64,000 nucleotides of DNA from Gelidibacter maritimus. GTDB lineage: Bacteria > Bacteroidota > Bacteroidia > Flavobacteriales > Flavobacteriaceae. The notes below the pieces were generated by a model. That model was not told the DNA's origin and ran no database searches. It saw only the letters and a program-made list of their open reading frames with translations. The translations under genes and the position numbers were made by a program. Below are positions 17,479 through 26,900 of this stretch, in pieces. The DNA lies in the NCBI RefSeq assembly GCF_014062315.1, contig NZ_JACGLT010000016.1, positions 1,625 to 65,624 on the forward strand, in the 5' to 3' direction. Positions within the stretch are counted from its first letter, which is position 1. Each line of letters starts with the position of its first letter.

Positions 17479-19563
17479 ATGACGTTCAGACTTTCAATAA
17501 AAACCTCAACCTTCATTTTTGCATCACTATGTCTAATATCTGTTACGACAGGTAACGCTCAAGGCAAAATAAAAGATATGCCGGGATACGATCAATTTAA
17601 AAAAATGTCGTCTCAACTGTACGGTTCTGTAGAAAGGATTTCGAACAATATCGATTGGAGTGCAGACGGAAAAACATTCACTTATGTTGAAAATGATTCC
17701 CTGCACACTTTTGACCTAAGAAAAAAGAAAATCGTTAACTCTAAATCATATCAAGCACCTGCAAGAACGCGCTATTCGCGACAAGGCCGACCAGCACGAG
17801 GCAGACAATATGCATCAGCTATTTCCCCCGACTCTACTTTAAAAGCTTTTACAAAAGACAGAAACATGTACATCAGCCACCCTGATGGTTCCAATAGTAT
17901 CACCATAACTACTGATGGCAATGAGGACAATCAAGTTAAATACGGCATTGCCACTTGGGTTTACGGTGAAGAATTGGGTCAAAATACAGCCATGTGGTGG
18001 TCGCCTGATAGTAAAAAAGTTGCTTTTTATAGATTTGAAGAAAAAGATGCTATTAAGTATTATGTCCTATACCATCAAACTAAAATCCAAGACTCTGTTG
18101 AAGTAGAAGCCTACCCAAAAGTGGGTGCTAAAAACCTGCCTGTCGATTTATTGGTCTACGATTTAGAAACGAAAAAAATCACTACGCTGGACACAAGAGA
18201 CGGTCAACCTTTTAATGACGGTACTATCGGGACTTATCTATACGACATTGAATGGTCACCTGACGGTAAGGAACTGCTTTTTCACAGCACGAATCGCAAG
18301 CAAGATGTCATGGAGTTTAAAGCCGCCAATCCTACAACTGGCAAAACCAGAGTTATCGTTAGAGAAGAATGGCTACCAAGCTTTACGGTCAATTCTCCAG
18401 AAATCTATATGTTAAAAGACAAGGAACATTTTATTTGGGCCTCTGAACGCAATGGTTTTAAGAATTATTACCTCTATAATTTCAATGGTAAATTAGTAAA
18501 TCAACTGACCAACCACGATTTTGAAGTGCAGCGCATTATTGAGGTCGATGAGGCCAACAAGCTCTTATATTATATGGCGGCCAGTGGTGACAACCATATG
18601 AAAATGCAATTGCATCGGGTCAAATTTGATGGCACCAGAAATGTTCGGTTAACGGATCCAGCATTCCATCATAATGTAATTCTATCCCCTACCGGGAAAC
18701 ACTTTATAGATATCGCCCAAACTCATAATATCCCGCCTTTTATGAATCTTGTGGATGCCAGAGGGAAGGTTGTAGCAGAAATCTTGAAAACCGATCTATC
18801 AAAATTTAACGAATTAGGTTTCAAAACTGTTGAGGTTTTCGAGTTTACATCTGCCGATGGTGAAACCAAACTTCACGGCATGATTCATTTTCCATCCAAC
18901 TTTGACCCATCTAAAAAATACCCCTTGATTTTAAGCAATTATGGTGGGCCCGGTGTCAACGCATTTACAGAAACGTTCCGTCTCCCAAGCCCTATTACGG
19001 AATTTGGATTTTTAGTCGTGAATATAGATGGTAGGAATGTTGGCGGAAGAGGTAAAGAAATGCTCGATAAGTTATATGGCAATTTAGGAATTGTTGAAAT
19101 GGATGATTTTGCAGCTGGCATAAAATCACTATACAATCGTCCCTATTTTGATAAAACACGAGTTGGAGTTTATGGCACGTCATACGGAGGAACAGTTGCG
19201 GCAATGAGTATATTAAGATTTCCGGAGGTTTACCATGTCGCGGTAGCCAACTCAGCGGTAACCGATTGGAGAAATTACGACAATATTTATACCGAGCGCT
19301 ATATGAATCTTTTGGAAAACAATCCGGAAGGCTATGAAGCTTCCAATTTAATGAACTATGCCGACAATTTAGAAGGGGAATTGATGATATTTTACGGGAC
19401 GAACGACAATAATGTGCACCCAGCAAATTCACTGCAACTCATTCAGGCTTTGCAAAAAGCAGGAAAAAGCTTTGAGGTTCAGGTGGGTCCAGACCAAGGC
19501 CATACTGCGGTAAACTTTGAGAGAATGATGGAGTTTTTTATTCAACATTTGATTTTGGAATAA
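17479..19563 (+). CDS. Exported DPP-IV-like S9 peptidase
   Basis: 694 residues with a signal peptide ending GNAQ. The DPP-IV-type N-terminal propeller contains WVYGEELGQNTAMWWSPDS. The EE pair fits the motif that fixes the free N-terminus of substrates in DPP-IV. The catalytic domain has Ser568 in GTSYGG, Asp643 in GTNDNNVHP (human DPP-IV has GTADDNVH) and His675 in DQGHT. The family cleaves dipeptides, often X-Pro, from peptide N-termini. It follows the first S9 peptidase by 54 nt, so they are probably one transcript. X-Pro specificity is inferred from family membership. Confidence 0.92.
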   Translation: MTFRLSIKTSTFIFASLCLISVTTGNAQGKIKDMPGYDQFKKMSSQLYGSVERISNNIDWSADGKTFTYVENDSLHTFDLRKKKIVNSKSYQAPARTRYSRQGRPARGRQYASAISPDSTLKAFTKDRNMYISHPDGSNSITITTDGNEDNQVKYGIATWVYGEELGQNTAMWWSPDSKKVAFYRFEEKDAIKYYVLYHQTKIQDSVEVEAYPKVGAKNLPVDLLVYDLETKKITTLDTRDGQPFNDGTIGTYLYDIEWSPDGKELLFHSTNRKQDVMEFKAANPTTGKTRVIVREEWLPSFTVNSPEIYMLKDKEHFIWASERNGFKNYYLYNFNGKLVNQLTNHDFEVQRIIEVDEANKLLYYMAASGDNHMKMQLHRVKFDGTRNVRLTDPAFHHNVILSPTGKHFIDIAQTHNIPPFMNLVDARGKVVAEILKTDLSKFNELGFKTVEVFEFTSADGETKLHGMIHFPSNFDPSKKYPLILSNYGGPGVNAFTETFRLPSPITEFGFLVVNIDGRNVGGRGKEMLDKLYGNLGIVEMDDFAAGIKSLYNRPYFDKTRVGVYGTSYGGTVAAMSILRFPEVYHVAVANSAVTDWRNYDNIYTERYMNLLENNPEGYEASNLMNYADNLEGELMIFYGTNDNNVHPANSLQLIQALQKAGKSFEVQVGPDQGHTAVNFERMMEFFIQHLILE

Positions 19564-19773
19564 AACACTTTAACAGTTTGTTTTTTTGAATGCTTAAAAG
19601 ATGAATGGCTTTATTGTAGCGAGTTCGGCTAGATATTAGATTAATGTTTAAACAGAAACCCACGAAACCCTTCCATTTAAACTAAGACAAGAGCTCTATT
19701 TTTAAAAATGCTATTTTAAACTTTATTATATTTGTTGAGCCGTGCTCTAAGCATCTTATTGAATGCCGATCTT

Positions 19774-20292
19774 ATGAACTATTCCAAACTCTCATTTTAT
19801 GTTTCCTTTATTTGGATATTTTCCTGCGAAAGCACATCTCAAAAAGAGCAGAGGGAATTAATCTCCACAGATCATCAATTAGAACAATCTCACGACATAA
19901 GAACGGATAGTCTCTATGAGACAAAAAAAGTTTATGTTCCTGTTTATTCTGATATTTACCAGCGCACCCGAAATGAAAGGACATTGCTCACTTCCACCTT
20001 GAGCATCCATAATACGAGTGAAACCGACACCCTCTATATCAGTCGTATTGATTATTACAATACCGAAGGAAAGTTGGTTCGGAAATACATTGAATCGACT
20101 ATCTTTCTGACTACGTTTGAGACTTTGGAATATGTTGTGGATGAAGAAGACAAAACAGGTGGCTCTGGTGCCAATTTCGTAATTGAATGGTATGGCAATG
20201 AAAAACTCAACCCGCTTTTTCAGGCGGTCATGATCGGCGGTTTGGGCAATAAATCATTTTCGTTTACCACAGAAGGTGTAGCCATACCATAA
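19774..20292 (+). CDS. DUF3124-family lipoprotein
   Basis: The start is placed at the ATG at 19774 because it gives a lipoprotein signal ending IFSC (Cys18). The longer upstream frame begins with TTG and adds no useful sequence. The 172-residue product matches DUF3124: KKVYVPVYSDIYQRT..RTLLTSTLSIHNTSETDTLYI, then VVDEEDKTGGSGANFVIEW. The domain looks like an all-beta extracytoplasmic fold. No function is known for the family. It stands alone, about 210 nt after the DPP-IV gene, without a clear promoter. Confidence 0.8.
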   Translation: MNYSKLSFYVSFIWIFSCESTSQKEQRELISTDHQLEQSHDIRTDSLYETKKVYVPVYSDIYQRTRNERTLLTSTLSIHNTSETDTLYISRIDYYNTEGKLVRKYIESTIFLTTFETLEYVVDEEDKTGGSGANFVIEWYGNEKLNPLFQAVMIGGLGNKSFSFTTEGVAIP

Positions 20293-20577
20293 CTTATTCT
20301 ACAACTCTTTTGATCGTTAAGCCAAAGTCGGAAGGCTGCTGGTCAAGATTAATTTAAAACCTTCTTTAGAGACGTTTCATATTGACAAAAAACCAAAACA
20401 TTTCCGATGGAAGACTCAATTAAGCGTATGATTGAAGGGTTCTTATGGCATTAATGTTTATTAAACATCGAAATAAAAACATGAGGTATTTGGTGTAATA
20501 CTTGAAGCCTCATGTAATATTAATCTTTAAAGTCGTTAAGTTTTTCTTAAATACACTATATAATTCCCTTGACATCC
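20293..20577. other. Intergenic region
   Basis: About 285 nt before the FKBP promoter, A+T-rich, with no ORF and no clear hairpin. Confidence 0.35.
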
Positions 20578-20606
20578 TTTGATTTATTCTTTAAAGAGTA
20601 GTTTTG
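20578..20606 (+). promoter_or_regulatory. Promoter of the SlyD-like isomerase gene
   Basis: TTTG at 20578-20581 and TAGTTTTG at 20599-20606 fit the Bacteroidota consensus, with a slightly short spacer of 17 nt. The leader would be about 22 nt. Confidence 0.5.
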
Positions 20607-20634
20607 TACTTTATTAAAATACAAACACACAATT

Positions 20635-21063
20635 ATGAGTCAAGTAAAAGAGAATGATACAGTAAAAGTACATTACACAGGAAAACTAACCAATGGCCAA
20701 GTTTTTGACAGTTCTTTAGAGCGTGAGCCTTTAGAGATTACTGTTGGTGAAGGCAAGCTGATTCCTGGTTTCGAAAATGCACTACTCAATATGCAAGTAA
20801 ACGAGAAGAAAACAGTTGAAATTGGAAAAGAAGAAGCTTATGGAGATGTTCAAAAAGAACTCTTTCATCAAGTGAAAAAAGACCAATTGCCACAGGATAT
20901 TCAACCAGAAGTTGGTATGGGATTAGCTTCCAAAGCACCTGACGGTACTGAGCACCAGTTTAGAGTGGTTGAAGTTCAGGAAGATCATATTGTTGTGGAT
21001 GGCAATCATCCATTAGCAGGTCAAGATTTAGTTTTCGACTTAGAATTGGTTGAAATCAGCTAA
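20635..21063 (+). CDS. SlyD-like FKBP-type peptidyl-prolyl isomerase
   Basis: A cytoplasmic 142-residue cis-trans prolyl isomerase and probable folding helper. The FKBP core is split by an insert-in-flap domain as in SlyD: KVHYTGKLTNGQVFDSS, then LIPGFENALLNMQVNEKK, EAYGD, the insert (about 70-125), and a final VFDLELVEI strand. It lacks the histidine- and cysteine-rich metal-binding tail of E. coli SlyD. It stands alone, with its own promoter and a terminator right after. Confidence 0.92.
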   Translation: MSQVKENDTVKVHYTGKLTNGQVFDSSLEREPLEITVGEGKLIPGFENALLNMQVNEKKTVEIGKEEAYGDVQKELFHQVKKDQLPQDIQPEVGMGLASKAPDGTEHQFRVVEVQEDHIVVDGNHPLAGQDLVFDLELVEIS

Positions 21064-21085
21064 ATTAGATCAATATTTTATATAA

Positions 21086-21120
21086 AAGAAGCCATTTACT
21101 TTGCGTGAATGGCTTTTTTA
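21086..21120 (+). terminator. Terminator after the SlyD-like gene
   Basis: AAGCCATT (21089-21096) pairs with AATGGCTT (21108-21115), followed by a T-run. Confidence 0.8.
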
Positions 21121-21211
21121 ATATTGGAATATTCATGAATCTCGGGGTATTAAAACCCACTGGTGGGTATTCGTTCAGATCTTCGTCTATAAATCTGATG
21201 CTCAAATAATA

Positions 21212-22567
21212 TTAGACCATCAGACTTTTTACTTCCTCAAAATCCAAGCCGCCATAAGTTCCTGAACTCATCAACAATAAGACCTTGTTGTCAAAATTTT
21301 GTGAAAAAAGAAAATTTTTAAAATCGTCAGGATTGGTATAAATAATCAAATCGTCGCGTTCAAATGCATTCGCGATTTGCGCCTGCGTCACTTCCTTTAG
21401 CTTTTTAATCTCAACCGCATGCGGCGAATAAAACACTACCGCTACATCGGCAGCGTCCAAGGTGCCTTTATATTCTTTCAAAAAGTCGGCATTCAAACTA
21501 CTGAACGTATGCAGCTCCATACAAGCCACTAGCGTTTTATCTGGATACTGCTCTTTTACAGCATTGGTGGTGGCCTTAACTTTACTTGGGGAATGTGCGA
21601 AATCTTTAAATGCAATACTATGTTTACCCTCTCCTATTTTTTCAAGACGTTTACTGGCGCCTTTAAAACTGGCTATGGCCTCGTAAAAATCATCTTCATC
21701 CACGCCCATGTGTTGGCAAATCCATTTGGCACCAGCCAGATTGTTTAAATTATGCTTTCCAAAAACCTCAATTGGCAAAGGTCCTTCAGGAGTATCCAAA
21801 AGCGTTTCACCATTGACCACGCTATATTCTGGTGTGTGATAAGGTAATTTTCTGATCGTGTTCTCTGAAGCTTCCACCACTTTTTTTACTTCGTCATCTT
21901 CTTCATTATAAGTAATGCTTCCGCCCTTTACAATACTATCCACAAAAATTTTAAACTGCTCGACATAGCCTTCATAGGTTGGAAACACATTGATATGATC
22001 CCAAGCAATCCCACTCAACAAGGCAATATTGGGTTGGTACAAATGAAATTTCGGTCGTCTGTCAATCGGTGAGCTTAAATACTCATCACCTTCCAATACG
22101 ATAAAATCATTATCATCCGTCAACTTCACCATCACATCAAAGCCTTCCAATTGCGCTCCTACCATATAATCGACGTCTCTATCGTGATAATCCATCACAT
22201 GGAGGATCATAGAGGTAATCGTTGTTTTTCCATGACTACCGCCAATGACCACTCGGGTTTTATGTTTGGACTGCTCATACAAAAATTCGGGGTAGCTATA
22301 AATTCTCAAGCCTAACTCTTGAGCTCTTAAAAGCTCTGGATTATCGGCTTTGGCATGCATTCCCAAAACCACGGAATCAATTGAATTATTTATACTTTCA
22401 GGAAACCATCCAAAGCTTTCTGGCAGCAAACCTTTCTGCTTTAGTCTTGTTTTTGAAGGCTCATAAATCTCATCATCACTTCCTGTTACCTGATATCCTT
22501 TATTGTGCAAAGCTATGGCGAGATTGTGCATGGCACTGCCACCAATGGCTATAAAATGTACGTTCAT
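21212..22567 (-). CDS. mpl: UDP-N-acetylmuramate:L-Ala-gamma-D-Glu-meso-DAP ligase
   Basis: Recycles peptidoglycan by joining the murein tripeptide to UDP-MurNAc in the cytoplasm. A Mur-ligase-family enzyme of 451 residues: N-terminal Rossmann domain (HFIAIGGSAMHNLAIAL, 4-20), ATP-binding GSHGKTT (110-116), central-domain DEYLSSPIDRRPKFHLYQPNIALLSG (given in part), and a C-terminal domain with KDFAHSPSK. The N-terminal pattern GGSAMHNLAIALH distinguishes Mpl from MurC. It is a single gene with its own short-leader promoter. The presence of Mpl implies meso-DAP peptidoglycan and wall recycling. Confidence 0.93.
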   Translation of the reverse strand: MNVHFIAIGGSAMHNLAIALHNKGYQVTGSDDEIYEPSKTRLKQKGLLPESFGWFPESINNSIDSVVLGMHAKADNPELLRAQELGLRIYSYPEFLYEQSKHKTRVVIGGSHGKTTITSMILHVMDYHDRDVDYMVGAQLEGFDVMVKLTDDNDFIVLEGDEYLSSPIDRRPKFHLYQPNIALLSGIAWDHINVFPTYEGYVEQFKIFVDSIVKGGSITYNEEDDEVKKVVEASENTIRKLPYHTPEYSVVNGETLLDTPEGPLPIEVFGKHNLNNLAGAKWICQHMGVDEDDFYEAIASFKGASKRLEKIGEGKHSIAFKDFAHSPSKVKATTNAVKEQYPDKTLVACMELHTFSSLNADFLKEYKGTLDAADVAVVFYSPHAVEIKKLKEVTQAQIANAFERDDLIIYTNPDDFKNFLFSQNFDNKVLLLMSSGTYGGLDFEEVKSLMV

Positions 22568-22586
22568 AGTTTAATTTTGAAGAGTT

Positions 22587-22617
22587 CAAAGATAGTTTTT
22601 TTGATGCGAATGGCGAA
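22587..22617 (-). promoter_or_regulatory. mpl promoter
   Basis: On the minus strand, TTCG (22617-22614), a 19-nt spacer and TATCTTTG (22594-22587). The -7 is an exact consensus match and the -33 has one mismatch. The leader would be about 13 nt. Confidence 0.6.
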
Positions 22618-22647
22618 TGATTTTATTTATGAAGATGGAAAGTAATT

Positions 22648-22718
22648 ACACAGAGATACGCTGAGTTACACGGAGTGCCACAGAGAGATTAATAAGAATA
22701 TTCGTGTATTCGTGGCAA
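22648..22718. repeat. CACAGAG / TTCGTG dispersed-type sequence
   Basis: Contains CACAGAGATACGCTGAG, TTACACGGAG and CACAGAGAG followed by TTCGTGTATTCGTGGC. This looks like an interspersed intergenic sequence seen in many bacterial genomes. A related fragment (CCACAGATAC..CCACAGATA) lies near 56719-56740. Its origin and function are unknown, and only the copy pattern in this window is seen. Confidence 0.4.
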
Positions 22719-22725
22719 TTTAAGA

Positions 22726-23679
22726 TCAAAGTTTGCGAATGACCGTTTTTTCTGACTGAAAAACTTCGTTCTTGGGCAATTCTGCAATGGCAAGTTCAAT
22801 ATATTTCAACGCATCAGCCTTATTATTTTTGAGTTTATAAATCTGCGCCAATCGGTAATTTGCCCATCCTTTTGACACCTCATCCTTCACTGAGTAATTA
22901 GTGATATAATTGCGTAAGTACTTTTCACCTTTGACCAATTCAATATTATATTCTGCAGCCATCTTCCCTATTTGGTAATTTAAGCTATTGCTGTCATGCT
23001 TGTTTTGAGCCTCTTCCATATTGGCAATGGCTTTATCTGGTCGTTTTTGGGCTTCATATATGTTGGTGAGTTTCTCGTAACACACCAATGATCCGCCTTC
23101 CATTACGGCCAACTTGAAATAGTTTTCAGCGGTTTTTAAATCGTTATCGTATTGATAGATATAGCCTTTTGCCAAAAAGCCATCTACCTTAGAAAGATTC
23201 TGCAATTCATCAGCATATTTAAGTGATTTGGACATGCTACCACCAATAATCCCTGGCAACTGCATATACAATTCTACCAATGCCCATCGGGTTTCAATAT
23301 GCTCTGGATCAAGATTAGCCGCCGTTATAAAGGCTTGTTTTACATCTCCGATAATTGAAAGGGCTTTCATTTTATTAACTGACAGGGCTTTCATACCCAA
23401 AGCACCGCCGTATTTATAATGATAATTAGCCGTTTTAGGGCTCGCATCTACCAACTTTTTATAGTTCTCAATAGCTCCATCCCATTTCTTCTGATGGCCA
23501 TACGCATCGCCCAAAAGCTCAATCCCCGTAAGATTATTAGGATTGTCCTTCACATAATTATTCATTAACGATTCCGCCTTCGAAAATTGTTTATCAGTTA
23601 AAAACTGTTTAGCCTTCTGAATATCAGTTTGACCTGCTGCTACTAATGAAAAAAAGAAAAAATAAATAAAGAATTTCAT
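22726..23679 (-). CDS. Exported tetratricopeptide-repeat protein
   Basis: The start is set at the ATG at 23679, which gives a clean signal peptide (MKFFIYFFFFSLVAAGQ). The frame upstream is not needed. The 317-residue product is built of TPR-type helix pairs: AKQFLTDKQFSKAESLMNNY, GIELLGDAYGHQKKWDGAIENYKKL (given in part), and later ANYRLAQIYKLKNNKADALKYIELAI (in part). TPR proteins act as binding scaffolds, and no enzymatic motif is present. It is divergent from the alpha-2-macroglobulin gene, with about 290 nt between the two starts. Confidence 0.8.
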   Translation of the reverse strand: MKFFIYFFFFSLVAAGQTDIQKAKQFLTDKQFSKAESLMNNYVKDNPNNLTGIELLGDAYGHQKKWDGAIENYKKLVDASPKTANYHYKYGGALGMKALSVNKMKALSIIGDVKQAFITAANLDPEHIETRWALVELYMQLPGIIGGSMSKSLKYADELQNLSKVDGFLAKGYIYQYDNDLKTAENYFKLAVMEGGSLVCYEKLTNIYEAQKRPDKAIANMEEAQNKHDSNSLNYQIGKMAAEYNIELVKGEKYLRNYITNYSVKDEVSKGWANYRLAQIYKLKNNKADALKYIELAIAELPKNEVFQSEKTVIRKL

Positions 23680-23972
23680 AGTGAATTTTCTGAATTCAAA
23701 AATAAACATTCTTAAGTAACATTCTTTATTCGATATTTAATCTTAGGTATTATTTATTTTTATTTTCTATTCTATAGTTCGGAATCTTGAATTTCCCATC
23801 GTTCAATTGTTCTGGTATCATTTTTGCAAAAACATAAAAAGCAATAAAGTTAACTTCAAAATTCGTTAACTTCACTCAATCAAATGTAGGCGTGACGCAT
23901 TTCATCTTTTTTAAAAGATCCAATAGTATTAGCTTACGTTCAAATCCATATTAAGGATTCAAATCTATTCAA
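23680..23972. other. Divergent intergenic region, TPR gene / alpha-2-macroglobulin gene
   Basis: About 290 nt, A+T-rich. TTCAAAT occurs three times just before the macroglobulin start (23939-23945, 23958-23964, 23968-23974). No consensus promoter was identified. Confidence 0.35.
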
Positions 23973-26900
23973 ATGATGAAACAGTTTATAACTCTATTTA
24001 TGATCATATTTTTTGCAAATTTTACACATTCCCAATCCAATAATTATGAGAAATTATGGAAAGAAATTGAAAAATATGAAAATGAAGGTTTGACCAAATC
24101 GGCGTTAGCCGTTGCGGAACAGATTTCAAAATTAGCAGTTGCCGAAAAACACACTGTGCAACATATCAAAAGTTTATTGTATAAAAGTAAATATGCTCTC
24201 ATTTTAGAAGAAGATGCACAACTTAAAATTATCAACGATTTTAAATCACAAAGTGCTTCCAGTGATATTCCAACCAAAAACATTCTTGAAAATATGCTCG
24301 CTAATTTGTATTGGCAGTATTTTCAACAAAACCGCTATCAATTCTATAACCGTACCCATACCGAAAGCAAAGTTGAAGCTGAGGACTTTAGAACTTGGGA
24401 CCTACAGACCTTGTTTGAAGAAATAGATATGCATTATCAAAATTCGCTTAAAAACGGATTGATTCTACAGGAAACGCCCTTGGTTAATTATGACGAATTG
24501 TTGCATAAAGCGAATGGCTCAAAGCTATTTAGACCTACTCTGTTCGATTTTTTAAATCACAATGCCTTAGCCTTTTACCAAACTGATGAAACCAGCATTA
24601 CTCAGCCCGCCTATAAATTTCTAATTGATAATCCTGAGTTCCTATCCGATGCCAAGACTTTTTCAAGACTGGAAATTACCCATCAAGATTCCACATCATT
24701 ACAGTTAAAGGCTTTAAGGATTTACAAGAATTTAATCGCATTTCATCTTAAGGACAAAGAGCCTTACGCTTTGGCAGATGTCAATATTCAACGACTTCAG
24801 TTCGTTAAAAACAATGCTGCATTTAGCGATAAGGATGCTGTTTATTTGAAGAGTCTCCAACAAGCTTCAGCCGAATATAAAGCCCATGAAGTCTCTGCAC
24901 TTTATGATTTCGAAATAGCGTCATTATACCATCAACAAGGACAAAGTTTTGATCCTAAAACCAATTCTGATGTCCGTTGGAAAATAAAAGATGCCATTGC
25001 CATCTGTGATGCGGTCATTCAAAATTTCCCAAAGAGTAAAGGCGCAGAAAAATGTGCTGTCCTAAAGACTGCCATTTTAAAACCTACTTTGCAACTGACT
25101 GCGGAAAACAATATCCCCATTCAAATCAACAGCTTAATATTGGTCCGCTATTCAAATTTGAATCATTTAAAATTTAAAGCTTACCGTCTTTCTCCATCCC
25201 AATTAGACAATTTCAATAAAACTTACCGTCAGGACGAACGATTCGCATTTATCAAAAAATTAAGCGTCTCGGAAGAATGGGACAGCTCACTTAAGGATGA
25301 AAATGACTTTCAAGTTCATACAACTGAGGTGGTCCTTCCTAAACTGAATAACGGACAGTATCTTATTGTAGCCACACCTGATTTTTCAAACGACGAATTT
25401 TTCTCCACCAAAACCATTCAAGTAACTAATATGGCGTTGGTGACAAAATCAGATACAAATAAAGAATTGTTCCAATTGATCAATAGAAGCAATGGTCAAC
25501 CAATTGATGGTGCAAAAGTGACGGTTAGATACCAAATCAATTACAGTAACGAATTCAAAACGCAAAATTTCCAAACGGATAAGAATGGCGAATTCAGCAT
25601 GGAGAATCCCAAGAATCGCTATTATAATATGAATATCACAGCGATCAACAATTCAGACACTGCCTACTTTAAAGATTATTATAGCAGAAATTATTATAAC
25701 GAAGATGATGGCCAAGAGCCAATCAGCTATAGGCCATTTTTATTCACCGACAGAAGTATTTACAGACCTGGTCAAGTTGTCTATTTTAAAGGGATAGCCA
25801 CCAAAACAGAAAATAAAAAAACCACGGTTTATGCCAACCAATCGGTAAAAGTGACCCTTAAAAATGTCAATGGCGAAATGGTCAAGGAACAAGAACTCAA
25901 AACCAACGAATTTGGTTCGGTCTCTGGAGAATTCATCCTACCAAATAATGGATTAACGGGCCAATTCAGTCTTGAATTCTACGCTGGGAATTATGGTTAT
26001 GCCAGCATTTCTGTTGAAGAATACAAACGGCCAAAATTTGAAACTAAATTGCTCCCGATCACCGAAACTTTCAAAGTCAATGATTCTGTAGCCGTAAAAG
26101 GCAATGCTTTAGCCTACGCTGGGAGTACGATAACAGACGCAAAAGTTGTCTATCGCGTACATAGAAAAGTGCAATATCCGCGGTGGTATTATTGGTATAG
26201 ACCGTGGTTTAACAGTGAACCTCAGGAAATTGCTCATGGCGAAAGCATGACGGATAAAGATGGCAATTTTGATATAAAATTTAAAGCCATTCCAGATGAA
26301 AGTGTGGATAAAAGCAGTCTACCTGTATTTAATTATGAAATCACGGCAGACGTTACTGACTTAAATGGTGAAACCCGCAGTGCTACTACCATTGTGAATG
26401 TTGGTTACCATGCACTTTTAGCTCATATAAGTGTAGAAAACCAATTGGATAAATCGAAAAAAGAACACCAACTTTCTATAAGCACAAAAAACTTGAACGG
26501 CGAATTTGTTGCTGCGCAAGGCACTGTCAAAATATACAAACTTCAAGCTCCGAAAGAGGTTTTAAGATCACGTCCATGGCCTGCTCCAGATTATCATGCC
26601 TTAACCCGCGGAGAATTTAAAAAAATATTTCCGCATGAAGCCTATCAAAATGAGCATAATCCTGAAACATGGGACAAAGGCAAGATGGTATTTGAGACCA
26701 ATTTTGACACTTCAAAATCGAAGGAAATCACCTTAAATAATCTTAAAAGATGGGAATCTGGCAATTACATCATCATTTTAGAAAGTCAAGATCGGTTTGG
26801 ACAATTAGTTAAAGACCAAGCGCGGACTTTTGTTTTCAGTCCAGAAGACAAAACGCTTCCGGATAATCAGCTGTTTAGTGTTAGCACGGATCAGTCCACT

